A program made the position numbers and the translations under genes. Below the pieces are notes generated by a model, which was given only the letters and a program-made list of their open reading frames with translations, did no database searches and was not told the origin of the DNA. Of a stretch of DNA of 64,000 nucleotides, positions 37,901 to 64,000 are shown piece after piece; position 1 is the first letter of the stretch, and every line of letters begins with the position of its first letter. The stretch comes from Siniperca chuatsi (lineage: Eukaryota > Chordata > Actinopteri > Centrarchiformes > Sinipercidae): NCBI RefSeq assembly GCF_020085105.1, contig NC_058051.1, forward strand, positions 3,120,001-3,184,000. The letters run 5' to 3'.

Positions 37901-38866
37901 AACACATACACACAGAGTAGCTTAAATTTCTAGTTCCCGTCCCATTTTTTCACAATTGAGAATGACTTCCGGATGGGAGCCGAAACGTCTTGATTCTGAA
38001 AACAGTGTCCAGATGACTACGACTGAAACCTTTTCTACGATAGATAACACAACACATACCAAAATAAGGACAGGATTTATCGTTATTTTCCAACTGACCG
38101 CTGTTCTCCAGTGATGCTGCCAGCTGTGGTGTGTAGAAAAAGTGTCAACATGGAAACTTTCCATACAGGTGACATCAACTTACCTTACCCATATAATTGA
38201 ACCCAGTAATGTTGAAGGGTATGAAAGGGGCTATACAATCAAACAGCATCATATTGCAAGCACTTAAACACACTTTTCTCTCTGTATGTTTGTGTGTGTG
38301 TGAGAGAGACTCACCCATCCTCCTTGGCTCTGGATCCAGTGCTGAATGTGGTTGTCCAGGTAGACCGTCATCCACTCTATGATCCTGCTCACCAGCGGAC
38401 TCATCTCCTTCTCCACGCACTCGACACAGAGCGCCCCGCCGAAAGCAAAAAGCCCTACGATGCGGCCCCAGTTTACTCCGTCCCGGAACACCTCATCCAT
38501 CACGTTCTCGAAGCTTTGGTAGGCCGTGGCCGGTGTGATGTGCAGCTGGTTGTGCAGATCGCTGAAGGCGCGGGCGTATCGCAGCTCAAACTCGTTGGCT
38601 GAGTCCCGGAGGGCCTCTTTCACCGCGTCCAGGTTCGTCGTTGATGGCAACCGTTCCTGCCGCAGCGGGGACGCTGGGGGGGTCCCGGGACTCCTGCGGT
38701 TAAAAGTCCCGTTGGTGTGCGTCGCTACCCGCTGTTCGTCACCCAACCCTGCCTCCCCCCCATCAGTCCTGTTTGGAGGCTCTAGTACCATGTGGTTGAG
38801 AGGATAATTTTTCTGGGAGAGTTTATAGTTTATGTAGAAAACCACCAATTCTCTGTTTTGAGACAT
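15684..38866 (-). CDS. bcl2l1: Bcl-2-like protein 1 (Bcl-xL), two coding exons
   Basis: Bcl-xL is an anti-apoptotic BCL-2 family protein. It sits in the outer mitochondrial membrane, where it binds BH3 proteins and restrains BAX and BAK. Coding exons are 38866-38315 (184 codons) and 15827-15684 (47 codons plus TGA). The donor is TGG|GTGAGT, the acceptor TGCCAG|GAG, and the intron is phase 0. The 231-aa product begins MSQNRELVVFYINYKLSQKN (BH4). It then has a flexible loop (about 28-78), BH3 at 82-97 (VKEALRDSANEFELRY), BH1 at 126-144 with the NWGR motif, BH2 at about 177-191 across the junction, and a C-terminal membrane anchor at 209-227 followed by QKRL. The length matches vertebrate Bcl-xL (233 aa in human). 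The junction falls at GGW|ERF, where the mammalian gene is also split. All core motifs are intact. Confidence 0.96.
17918..18010 (+). repeat. Dispersed repeat fragment
   Basis: 'GTGTCTGAAAATCATCACTC' through 'CACTATCTAGGGAGTTCTAT' resembles a recalled fish repeat whose consensus reads 'ctcactccctactcactatgtagtg'. It is short and non-coding with approximate ends. Confidence 0.4.
18395..18965 (-). mobile_element. TTAAAGG inverted-repeat element, copy A1
   Basis: The left end is TTAAAGGGTAAGTCTGGTGA, shared with the copies at 20952, 32735 and 47480. Internal phrases 'TATTGTCAACAAATCCCATG', 'CACTGGGTACCATGTTCCTT' and 'TAGTTTATTTTGAGTCAATC' match the other copies. The right terminus is degraded near 18965. 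Relative to copy A2 it is inverted. Confidence 0.7.
19321..19524 (-). CDS. Candidate 67-aa single-pass membrane microprotein (unrecognised)
   Basis: I do not recognise this frame. It starts at an ATG with A at -3 (AACCATGA) and ends at TAG. The first ~40 residues are polar and rich in Ser, Pro and Asn (MNEKCYYETSLTPLEPTNSP). They are followed by a clear hydrophobic segment at about 43-62 (WLVFLSLSVLAAFMAIIYVI) and a short basic tail KTKT. That layout is a tail-anchor or small integral membrane protein. It lies inside the bcl2l1 intron on the same strand. No repeat family covers it, a (CA)n tract precedes it at 19543-19566, and T-rich sequence follows. It could be an intronless gene, an exon of an unseen transcript, or chance. 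Coding status is unproven. Confidence 0.25.
   Translation of the reverse strand: MNEKCYYETSLTPLEPTNSPSDPKSSGCFRQWSQHNFGSEQIWLVFLSLSVLAAFMAIIYVIVKTKT
20952..21548 (+). mobile_element. TTAAAGG inverted-repeat element, copy A2 (complete)
   Basis: This is the best-preserved copy, 597 bp. It begins TTAAAGGATAAGGCTGGTGA and ends TCACCAGTCTTATCCTTTAA, so the termini are inverted repeats, and the inverted similarity extends about 75 bp with interruptions. TTAA at each end could be a duplicated target site, as in piggyBac-type elements, or part of the terminus. Short frames inside recur in copy A3 but are too short and variable to be a transposase, so it is non-autonomous. Confidence 0.8.
22979..23105 (+). 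repeat. Fragment of AATCGATTAAT-type repeat
   Basis: 'TAATTAGTCGATTAATTGAT' and 'GATAATTGGTGAACTTACA' look like an end fragment of the same family as the copies at 13470, 34168, 40255 and 52430. A second fragment lies near 23710-23800. Confidence 0.4.
23155..23290 (+). repeat. Dispersed repeat with CGGCC motifs, copy 2
   Basis: 'AATAAATCGGCCATGCATAT', 'GATATAACG' and 'GTTTGAGGTAATTTAGAAAC' align in order with 13808-13950. It is a decayed, non-coding fragment. Confidence 0.5.
24598..25125. mobile_element. Possible decayed DNA element, unassigned
   Basis: The segment is GC-richer than its surroundings and ends with 'GCGCTTCCCCTAGTTGGGCG' and 'CCACAGCCAGCGCAGAGCGG'. Its left end carries GCGAGG/GCGCA words that partly mirror the right end (AGCGCA versus GCGCT). 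No open frame is seen. The assignment to a mobile element is a guess from composition and partial mirror symmetry. Confidence 0.3.
26165..27030 (+). pseudogene. Decayed Tc1-like transposon
   Basis: The + strand preserves, in order, the landmarks of a fish Tc1-like element: 'GTGGCCAAACTGAGTGACCG', 'AAGCATGGTGGTGGCAACAT', 'GGTTCACCTCCAGCACAACAATGACCCCAAGC' (split by decay), 'GAGCTTGAGAGGATCTGCCA' and the tail 'AATACTTATGTAAATGAAAG'. A translated piece at 26483-26752 reads TVKHGGGNIMGWGCFSAAGLG, the transposase catalytic-core region. Frame changes and internal deletions break the reading frame, and intact terminal inverted repeats were not found. It is therefore an inactive relic within the bcl2l1 intron. 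Confidence 0.85.
27915..28040 (+). repeat. Dispersed repeat fragment
   Basis: 'GATGCCTGAAGAAGAGTGCA' to 'GGTTGGGGTTCCCCTCTACT' resembles a recurring fish retroelement tail ('cctgaagaagg...gaaacgcgttg' type). It is a short, non-coding fragment with approximate ends. Confidence 0.4.
30553..30612 (+). repeat. Long (CA)n microsatellite
   Basis: This is an uninterrupted run of about 30 CA units, the longest pure dinucleotide tract in the window. It makes the antisense frame at 30399-30611 (poly Val/Cys) an artefact. Shorter tracts of the same kind occur at 17411-17449, 19543-19566, 24186-24207, 25236-25261 and 28784-28810. Confidence 0.95.
32557..32582 (+). repeat. (GA)n microsatellite
   Basis: A pure GA run follows a GA-rich stretch (32370-32450) in the bcl2l1 intron. 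It produces spurious Arg/Glu frames. Confidence 0.9.
32735..33362 (+). mobile_element. TTAAAGG inverted-repeat element, copy A3
   Basis: It is collinear with copy A2 over about 620 bp: 'TTTGTTATTGTCAACAAGTC', 'GTCTATGGCTCTCAGCC', 'AGCAGGACGGTGTATGTGGG' and 'CACCCAGTGCAACAGTGTGG', ending 'AACATCACCAGACTTATCAG'. The terminal TTAAAGG words have decayed, so this copy is older or more worn than A2. Confidence 0.75.
33640..33960. promoter_or_regulatory. Candidate intronic regulatory element
   Basis: This is a repeat-poor, balanced-composition island in a repeat-rich intron. It holds homeodomain-like TAATTG (33732-33737), GATA-like TTATCT (33867-33872) and two copies of TTAGGTCGA (about 33706 and 33822). 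It has the look of a conserved non-coding element, but conservation cannot be judged from one sequence. Confidence 0.3.
34168..34615 (+). repeat. Dispersed element, 'CCCAAAGATAT' family, copy 2 (near full length)
   Basis: It begins 'AGCTGCAACTAATGATTACT' and ends 'ATCAACTAATTGTCTCAGCT', an imperfect inverted terminal pair. The core carries 'CAGAAAATAGTGAAAAATGC' and 'AAAACCCAAAGATATTGAGT'. It is non-coding. The inverted ends suggest a non-autonomous DNA transposon. Confidence 0.7.
34946..34982 (+). repeat. (GA)n microsatellite
   Basis: A run of about 18 GA units. The ORFs on either strand across it (poly Glu/Arg and poly Ser/Leu) are artefacts. Confidence 0.9.
36111..36650 (+). mobile_element. 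Non-autonomous dispersed element (GCCATGCTAG family), copy 2
   Basis: It begins GCCATGCTAGTGGCTCTGTG and reads through 'TTTGCTAATTAGCACTAAAC', 'GTGGCGCTAGACGAAAAGTT' and 'AGTCTGGACCAAAGTGGTGG', the reverse complement of the order at 10621-11144. The core holds a tandem duplication of the 'aaagtca...attcatcct' unit. It is non-coding. Confidence 0.75.
37940..38050. repeat. Dispersed repeat fragment near bcl2l1 exon
   Basis: 'GGATGGGAGCCGAAACGTCT' to 'GTCCAGATGACTACGACTGA' resembles a recurrent fish retroelement terminus of the 'gaaacgtct...' class. It lies within 300 bases of the donor side of the large bcl2l1 intron. It is short and non-coding. Confidence 0.4.
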
Positions 38867-39055
38867 TTTGTGTTTAAATATGCTTTTTCTCTTTGCTCCG
38901 GTCCGTCTCTGCTCTTCTCTTGATCGAGCCTTGCTGTGTTAGAGTGAACACACACTGCGTTTCCTCTGTTCAGATCACCATGGTCAGCTGATATCCAGAG
39001 GACACTTGGGGGGTGAAAACCAAACCTACACAAGGCTGACAAATCAGCTCAGGCC
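38867..39055 (-). other. bcl2l1: 5' UTR part of the first bcl2l1 coding exon
   Basis: On the minus strand a strong acceptor, TTGTTGTCTCTCTACAG followed by GGCCTGAG, ends at 39056. This places 189 nt of leader in the same exon upstream of the ATG at 38866-38864. Hence at least one more non-coding exon should lie further upstream (toward higher coordinates), as in mammalian BCL2L1. Confidence 0.55.
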
Positions 39056-39270
39056 CTGTAGAGAGACAACAATGAAAGGTCAAAGTCTGGATAGCCTATG
39101 TGATTATGTATGTATGTGTGTGTGTGTGTCTGAGGAAAGAGGAGTGTGCGGGGATGGCTGTAGACTTTCAAATTAAATTTGGACAGGTAGGGTCAAAGGG
39201 CATCTCTCTAATTGGGCTGTTACATATGGAGCAGATGGCAATGATATTAATGAGACAATAGCAGAGCGAA

Positions 39271-39277
<7 letters not shown>

Positions 39278-39320
<43 letters not shown>
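39278..39320 (+). repeat. (GA)n microsatellite upstream of the bcl2l1 coding exon
   Basis: A run of about 21 GA units in the presumed first intron of bcl2l1. Confidence 0.9.
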
Positions 39321-39324
<4 letters not shown>

Positions 39325-40014
39325 GGTGTGAGGAAGGTGAGGTTTAGGTGAGGAGAGATCAGAGGGACAGTCTGGCTTGAAGGTCCACTCAGGCAGTCAC
39401 TATCTCCTAATCAGTGACAGTCAAATGCAGGTTGAAAAAATGTTTGGTACCTTTGTTAAACACAGTTTGTGTGTGAATGTAAAGTAATCATGGAAATTAG
39501 AACTCCCCTATTGCTAATGTGAATACAATCCTTTTTATACTACTCCTGTTGAAACATAAAAGCATAATAAAGTATGTAGCTGCTGAAAAACACAAGAGTT
39601 ATTATGGTAAAATAAAGCTTAATATCTATATCTATATAATATGTAATGAATGCGTGGCTCACATGCACTGTTCTGATGCAGCTGATATTGGTTACTGAAG
39701 GGCAATTTGACATTTTGGTAGTGAAGCTAATATTTGTTCATTGTAACTTTATCCATTACCTGTCAAAAATGGCAAGTGATGAGTGTTTTTCTTGCCAGGG
39801 TGGAAAGGCATCTGAAACCTCTTTCGAAACACAGCACCTGTTTAGTAAATGGGTTAAGTAATTACCTTTACATGAAGAATTAATTTCCAAAAAACACAAC
39901 AAAGAACATTGTCATTTTCTCAGGCTGTTCTAATGTAGCTTTGATCAGGAAGGAACTTCCATTGTACCGGAGGTTGACCGAACTGACTGGCGGGTATCTG
40001 ATATGCAATGAGAT

Positions 40015-40068
40015 AACTTCTGTTATGAATTGGCGCTATATAAATAAAATTTAATTGAAATTGAATAT
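40015..40068 (+). repeat. Retroelement 3' tail fragment
   Basis: 'GAATTGGCGCTATATAAATA' followed by 'AAATTTAATTGAAATTGAAT' is the common fish non-LTR tail ('gctatataaataaaattgaattga'). Only the tail is visible. Confidence 0.55.
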
Positions 40069-40254
40069 TCACATAAAGGCCAGTGTCACACTGACTTTAC
40101 TACAGTGTAAAGCTTTGTTGAGATCAACCTGATGAGTCAATCTGAACTGGCTACTGACAAGCTGTTGAAAATCAATTCTTAGAATAACATTAACTAAGTC
40201 TTTTAGAGGAAATGCACTATATATAAATATATCTAAAATTAAAATCAGCAGCTA

Positions 40255-40555
40255 TTTTGACAATTTATTCATGTTGTCAGTCATTTTTCAAGCAGAAATG
40301 ACAAACATTGTCTGGTTCCAGCTTCTGAACTGTGAGGATCTGATGCTTTTCTTTGCCATATATGATAGTAAACTAAATATCTTTGGGTTTTGAACCTTTG
40401 TTGGTCAAAAGCAATAAGAATATCTCTCTTTGGGGGTGTGGAAAATTATGACTATGATTTTTCACCATTTCCTGACATTTTTTGACAAAACTATTAATAG
40501 AGAAAATAATCTGTAGATTAATCAATTAAGAAAAAAAAGAGTTAGTTGCAGCCCT
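40255..40555 (-). repeat. Dispersed element, 'CCCAAAGATAT' family, copy 3
   Basis: It reads in reverse complement to copies at 13470, 34168 and 52430: 'AACTAAATATCTTTGGGTTT' and 'GATTAATCAATTAAG', ending 'GTTAGTTGCAGCCCT'. It is non-coding. Confidence 0.65.
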
Positions 40556-43078
40556 ATTTCATAGATTTAAAAAGTAGCCCTGGAAACAGAAAGAGAATTT
40601 TTTTTTTTAAAAAAAGCATGTACTTATTAATTAGTAGTTATATGCAATTTGTGTCTGTCAACACAATTCTCCCTTCTGCCTTCTGACACTGCCCAAACTA
40701 TTCTGGTGTTGAGCCCAGTGATATATTGATTAATAAATAGTTGGTGCACTAATGTTACCTTCAGTTAATGATCATTATAAGGGAAACAACCATTTTTCTT
40801 TCAAAACATATTTTCACACCAGCTTAATATTATTACTATGATGTATAGTAAAAATGTACTTCATTAAAGATTGATGTCAATAAGCTACAGGCAGTAAATT
40901 GAGTGTAAGTGGGCCTCCATCCCTGGGACAAAAGATAATCTGAGAGAGCAGCTGTCTGACAGAGCCTTTCCCTCATCTTCTGCTGTCACTCATAAATCTC
41001 TCTCATAATTTTGCATACCGCATTAACTGGGGTATGCAAAATGATGTGGGAAGAACTTGAGTTTCTGATGATCTCAAACTGTCTGCTGGTTATCATGAGG
41101 GAACCTGACCTTTTCCATAACAAAATTGACATTTAAGATGATAAGTGGTTGGACCTAATAATTAGCGGGTGGGGTGGATGGAAGGGGAGCTCCATGCAAA
41201 TAGTGCTGGTGACATTACATAATACATAACTCCTCTTCCAGAGCACAATGGAAGCCAGATCCAGTCTCAACTGGTCCCTGACCAAACAAGCAAAGTGCTT
41301 TAGTTCCAGCAAACCCAAAAACTTTTTACTAAACATACTTTCAGCATACTATTTTGGCCATAATCCCTAGTCAAAGAAACAGAAACAGCCTGTTAAGAGG
41401 AGATAAAGACCCACAAGGCAGCAGTGTTTACAATGGCCACATGGTCCCAAGCTACCAACACGTGGCTCGGGTTTTAATAGCCCAGCACTGATGTAAACAC
41501 CACACAGCTCCTACAGGAATAACAACGAGTCGCGTCGAAATGTAGCACCTGAACGCAACATTTGTAATGCCAATCGCTTAAATATAAACTCAAATAAAGC
41601 AAACAGAAAGGTGTGTGAATTTTTATTGCGCTGGAATCTGGACTGTAACTCACAGACAAACCAACCAGGGTACGTTAGCGACGCTGTGCTGCCTCTTGTA
41701 GGCTGCATGTGCTGGCTGTGTGAGTCCCATGTGTGTTGTCGAGGTAAATCTCCAGATTAAACATTAATTCACATTTCCACTTTGATCGCCCTCTCTGATA
41801 TGAAGACCACATAAGATATGAAGACTAACATTAGCGTCTTACCAGCAGTGCTGAATACAATCACATGGAGTTATCCTCGGTTCGTTCACCGTTTCCCTCT
41901 GTCACAAAGTCCCGAATCTGTCTGTCGCTCTGTCTGTAGAAAAGCTGTCAAAATCCAAGAATGTAAAACAGCCACTTTGTGTACGGGAGTGTGTATGCTT
42001 GCACGTATCCTCCTACCGCCCCCCGCCCTCCACTCTTTGCATGCCCAGCCCTCCTCTATTACGTAACACGACGCCTTCAAAGATGTCTGAATATTTGGCT
42101 CACGATCATTCGAGACTCCCCGTTTATACTGGCCTTTAAACGCAGGACTACACACATGATACAACTCCATCTAGTAATATAACCTGAGACCTGAAGTCAT
42201 AGTGTTTCCTGGCCTACGCTACAACCATAAAAAAACAGTGTGAAGAACAGTTACAGAAACCGATGTAAACAATCATATTTAATTTCTCGATTCTGTGTGC
42301 ATAACTAGCGCGGGATGTGTCACTCTTTGTTCACACTGTATCTGTCACAAAGCTTATTTTGTTTATCACGTTAGGCAAACATAAATGACACGGCTGACGT
42401 ACTTCTCACTTCCAGCCTGTCGCTGCAGTTCAAATGTCCCCCGTGCCTTATAGCTTTATTCAACAGACATTGTGGTATTTCCAATCAAAAGCACACTTCG
42501 CAAATTGAATTTACCAGCGGATGAACGGGCTCAGTGGGAGCTCCTGAAGGCAGCACAAGCCATTCCATTCTCCTGTCATAAAAGCTGGGCTGAGACCTAT
42601 AAACACAACGCATAAAAACGCCACTTTGCGACACCACCCTGTGCTCCGGCTCTAAATAGACTTCACCACGCTAGCAATTATTACAAAACTAATTCTTAAG
42701 CAAAGCATTTGACAGACGCAGTTCCGCCTATGCTAACGTTACTGTAGGCAGCTTCTGAAGATGGCTGTCACTACACTGAGTCCTGGTGTAGTCGCACATT
42801 CGCAAGACTGTACACCTAGAAAGGTGTATTTACAGTGGCAAAATCATTCCGTGCAGTTTGCGAGTATACTTTGCATCAAACAGAATGACAATTGACGGAA
42901 AACGCTGGCAGGAAACAAAACGATGGTAACGCATTCTTCCAGATCTGTCGACCTCCTTCCCTGGATTCAGAGAGGACAATCCACCCCCTCTACAGTTCTT
43001 TCTCTAACTTAATCATTTCGCCAACACAACAAACACAGTCATTAGATTTACATTCGTAGACTTGCCAGAAACTCTTAC

Positions 43079-43250
43079 TTGTAGGGTGGTCTCCATAAAA
43101 TCATGTCTGGTGGTGGCTCACAATCCAGACCCCGGCAGGAATACTCCAATCCGTCATAGCTAGCCTGTCTGGCTAACGCCGATGGAGAACACCCAGCCAG
43201 TCAGCTAACTGGTTACCACAGATCCGCCCACAGCTACGTTTTCTACGTAA
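43079..43250 (-). other. bcl2l1: Candidate non-coding first exon and promoter of bcl2l1
   Basis: On the minus strand the sequence CCACCCTACAA is followed by a strong donor GTAAGAG at 43078-43072, able to join the acceptor at 39056. The region upstream (43100-43260) is richer in CpG than its surroundings. The exact transcription start is not visible, so the upper limit is a guess. A GC-box-like stretch (CCGCCCCCCGCCCTCC) at about 42014-42029 is a possible alternative promoter. Confidence 0.35.
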
Positions 43251-44080
43251 CTTCACCATGCCAGCCCGACTGTGCTGTTCAGTCCAGCCAGTTAGACGAC
43301 AGCTTCATCCAGCGAGGAGAGTGTGCAACAAATGCATTATGGAGAAATATGTAGTCTCCTCACCGAGGAGTGGTATTTGCAAGTCACTTCCTGGCTTCAA
43401 TATCAGCGTTATCTCTGGACCGGCTAGCAGCAAGGAAGTCCCAGCTAGCGTAAACGGTACCTGGCTAATGTTAGCGCTAACTGTGCTAACTAAAAGTGAG
43501 CTAGTTTATGTTTGTTGGGGCCTCGCGTCCGACCCTTACATTAATTATTTAAGTTGATAGTTGAGTGCGGCTGTCACATTCCTCATTGTTAGCCTATGTA
43601 GTTACTGGTTTATGGCTTAATAACATGGCGTTTTCCTTAACAGGGCTCCACGTAGCAGATGTTTAGCAGCTTTCCACTTTACTTGACAAAACAAAGGATG
43701 TGAGAGGTCTCCATGGTAACCTTTGTTACCCCGAAATCTAGCGCGCTTCACGCCGACTACCAGTTTGCCAGTGCCACCTTGTGGACACCTTTTATATAGA
43801 AACACTGGAAATTCCTCTTCCACACGTCCAACTCTCATAACTAAATTAACAACTAAATGACTTATTCTAAACACAGATATGAGGGTCAGTGAGGCAGACG
43901 TGTGGTTAAAGAGAGTGCAAAGTGCCTGGCATCAGCAAGCATGCAGGGGTAAAACTGGCTTTAGTGCCCTTGAACAAATCACATTTTGTCTTGGAAAAGC
44001 ACTAAAAACATTTGTGACGCCTCCATTCTGTTCAGTTGCGGCACCACTCAATCAATAGTCACTGGAGTGGATCAGAATTC
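43251..44080. other. Intergenic region between bcl2l1 and arfgef2
   Basis: There is no recognised gene. A 99-aa + frame (43258-43557) starts at the edge of the putative bcl2l1 promoter and an 85-aa minus frame lies at 43617-43874. Both are unlike known proteins and the first is partly made of GCTAACGTTAGC-type words common in fish non-coding DNA. The X-box-like site at 43707-43730 lies here. Confidence 0.45.
43707..43730 (+). promoter_or_regulatory. X-box-like (RFX) palindromic site
   Basis: GTCTCCATGGTAAC (43707-43720) fits the RFX X-box pattern GTHNCC-AT-RGNAAC exactly. It overlaps a second inverted pair, GGTAAC-CTTT-GTTACC (43715-43730), so three half-sites are packed in 24 bp. RFX factors control ciliary and MHC-related promoters. 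The target gene here is unclear, and the only confident promoter nearby is that proposed for bcl2l1. Confidence 0.4.
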
Positions 44081-44083
44081 AGG

Positions 44084-44089
44084 TTTATT
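44084..44089 (-). terminator. arfgef2: Candidate polyadenylation signal of arfgef2
   Basis: TTTATT on + is AATAAA on -. It would give arfgef2 a 3' UTR of about 1.6 kb (44070-45682), which has no repeats of the dispersed families and no long frame. It is placed by motif only. Confidence 0.4.
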
Positions 44090-45682
44090 GATTACTTCAC
44101 CAAATGCTTGGAAGATTACATCACAATATCATGTATAGAACCGTATAGCACTTTCATTTCTATGTATCTTACATTGAAAACTTTACAGTCTGCATTTTTT
44201 CATTTACTGTATATATATATATTTATATATTCCCTAGCTTTAGGGAAGAAAAGTAGACATCCATAGTTTGCGAGGGAAGGAATGCTTCTCAAAAAATATT
44301 TAAATGCACTTTAAATAATTACATACATCCTTCTTTTTTAAAAAAAGGCATGGAATAAACTACGAAGGATCCAGGATGCAGAGACTCCAGTATCTCTGTC
44401 GATGCGAGTTTTGGTTTCGCTCCGTTCCTGAACCGTTCTGTGGTTGAACTCTGCCATTGAATGTGACAACACTGATGGGCACTCCAACCATTCAGAGCAA
44501 GGTGGTACACTGGGCGGTGTTAATACATGAGCAAACTGTCGGCAACAGATGTGCAAAAGAGTGTGGGAAATAGACAACCACTGTGTCACCTTATGGGGCC
44601 AATTAATGGATTAGTGGAGGGTTTTATGAGCCAGCTGTAATTCTAAAGCCAGGAGGACCGACTCCACGTTAAGTCCTTCAGTGTAAGGCTTACTGGGTCA
44701 ACACACAAAGGAATGTATGACAGAGGGAAGTAGCCAGTCTTTCAGCCAAGCTTTCATTGTAAACCAGCAATTATCCTGAAAAAAACAAAATCAAATTAAA
44801 GCAAGTGACCAAAATAAATTAAGTAAAATCTCATTGACAGGCAAGAAATTACAGGACGGTTGTGTGACAGAGACTTCACAAACAGAGCCGCATTAGATCT
44901 TTGATAGTGTTGTAGGAGATGCAGATTGTTTTCACCTGCAGCTGAGAGTTTCAGTCTCAACAACAATGGCAACAGCGCGCTGCCAAATAACAGACATAAG
45001 AGGGAACATAAACATTAAAGTGACAAACGATGCTTTGATACATGAGGGTTCAGATATTACAATATATTTTGATTAGATCACCAAACTCACAATAAGGGCG
45101 ACACTGATGGCGTCATCATTTTCTAACAGGCACAGGTGGCCAAAAGAGATGTTCGCAAAGGGCAAATGTAAGGTTCATCTAATTCAACGGTGTCGTTCAT
45201 TTGCTTTTAGCACGTAGATATACTTTTTTTTTTTGTTAAGTATTAAAAAAACAAAACAAACAGAAAAACAATCCATCAAAATCAGGTACAAGGTTTGCAA
45301 TAATATCAATAAATTATTTGTTTACAGTTCTTTTCTAGTCATTACAGTTTGAGATGATAGTCTGGGGGATGATGAATGACTACAGTCAGCAGAGAGTGCT
45401 GGTCACAGTGCTGTTCATCCCCGAGAGAAAGAAGGGAGGAAGGACAGGGTAGAGACTTTTCTACAAGATGAGTGCTGTAGAAAAGCTCAACACTTTAATG
45501 CAGAGTCCTGAACTGAGACAGAAAAGCTACAGTCTTTGTCGTCTTCCTGCTGACACTGCAGCCCCTCTGTAATATGTTCCGGTCCAAAAGAAGTCTCTTA
45601 TGCGTCCACCTGTGATCTACTTGTCATTGTCTGCCGTCATCTCAATTTCTTCACCGTCCCTCCACCTGACCCTGCACCCACC

Positions 45683-63478
<17,796 letters not shown>

Positions 63479-64000
63479 CTGCAGAGGAGAGGAGTTGTAT
63501 GGGCATCAGTTACACTGTATGCCTTAAATGTAAATATAAAGGAAATAGACAAAGACACTGAAGAGGTATATATAGCACCATGCTCAGTAGAGATTGATGT
63601 GCCTTAATGTCCCATTAATAAATAGTGTTCCAGTTTACTCTAAATTGAGGGAAACACAAGACACTTGGGTATAATGGTGTTTCATCAAGGTGTTTATTTA
63701 ATGTAGGCCAGACTGACTTATTTGTGAGCTTCTTTCAGGCTCAGTTTACTCTGGCCTATTCACACTGACTGGATCAGGGTCTAATGTTACAGTAACTAGA
63801 GATGACAGGGCCACACCAGAATGGAAAAGGGCAAGTTAACCTGTGGAGACTGAGATGAAGCATTGTGCGTAAGAAGAAGGCATTTATATTTATCTTGGCA
63901 AACTGTAGCATGACAAAAAAAGAGGTTGCCATGTAAAAGACACTCAGAGAAAAAGTGTAAATGACTTCTGACACATGTTCTATGGTAACATAGAACATGG
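63479..64000 (-). other. arfgef2: Intronic sequence of arfgef2 at the window edge
   Basis: The acceptor of the first visible exon ends at 63479. The remaining 520 bases show no exon that would supply the residues expected before SHELRSK, so the preceding exon lies beyond the window. Confidence 0.7.

Larger units (their letters stand above)
15828..38314 (-). other. bcl2l1: Giant bcl2l1 intron (~22.5 kb)
   Basis: The intron separates the BH4-BH3-BH1 exon from the BH2/anchor exon. It contains MITE copies (18395, 20952, 32735), a Tc1 relic (26165-27030), dispersed repeats and many microsatellites. Repeat-poor stretches lie at about 22560-22700, 29440-29700 and 33640-33960. No further bcl2l1 coding exon is needed, since the two known exons join in frame to a full-length protein. 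Long frames inside it, such as 28738-29292 minus, are low-complexity antisense sequence. Confidence 0.85.

Noticed and set aside
43258..43557. 99-aa plus-strand frame divergent from the bcl2l1 promoter
   Set aside because: Part of the frame is built from GCTAACGTTAGC-type words common in fish non-coding DNA, and no homology was recognised.

Overview
The window looks like nuclear DNA of a teleost fish, most likely a percomorph. It has split genes with GT-AG introns, fish-type protein sequences, long (CA)n and (GA)n microsatellites, and several dispersed repeat families that I recognise from memory as typical of spiny-rayed fishes. No bacterial-style operons, rRNA genes, true tRNA genes or CRISPR arrays were seen.

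Three protein-coding genes can be supported exon by exon. (1) cox4i2 (+ strand, coding 6906-9476, four exons, 176 aa) encodes the mitochondrial cytochrome c oxidase subunit 4 isoform 2 type. (2) bcl2l1 (- strand, coding 38866-38315 and 15827-15684, 231 aa) encodes the anti-apoptotic protein Bcl-xL. Its two coding exons are split by an intron of about 22.5 kb, and splice signals suggest at least one further 5' non-coding exon near 43.1 kb. (3) arfgef2 (- strand, 63478-45683, 30 coding exons in the window) encodes the C-terminal ~1,390 residues of the ARF guanine-nucleotide exchange factor BIG2. Its N-terminus (DCB domain) lies beyond the right edge. cox4i2 next to bcl2l1 matches the human 20q11.21 order. 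arfgef2 lies elsewhere on chromosome 20 in human (20q13), so its position beside bcl2l1 here reflects a fish arrangement or a rearrangement.

Layout: 1-6.9 kb is non-coding upstream sequence of cox4i2 with old repeat fragments. 6.9-9.8 kb is cox4i2. 9.8-11.5 kb is intergenic with two mobile-element relics. 11.5-15.7 kb is the probable bcl2l1 3' UTR and flank. 15.8-38.3 kb is the bcl2l1 intron, which holds MITE copies, a decayed Tc1-like transposon, microsatellites and a few repeat-poor stretches that could be regulatory. 38.3-43.3 kb holds the bcl2l1 5' exons and a candidate promoter. 43.3-44.1 kb is intergenic with an RFX X-box-like palindrome. 44.1-63.5 kb is arfgef2, with a SINE, a LINE tail and a BED-finger hAT remnant in its introns.

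The three genes act in separate processes: respiration, mitochondrial apoptosis control and Golgi/endosome ARF activation. Nothing in the sequence shows a shared pathway. I found no clear new multigene system. The most notable observations are a GC-AG intron in arfgef2, a possible 67-aa single-pass membrane microprotein inside the bcl2l1 intron, paired fold-back elements around the 3' end of cox4i2, a four-copy ~600-bp inverted-repeat element family, and the X-box-like palindrome.
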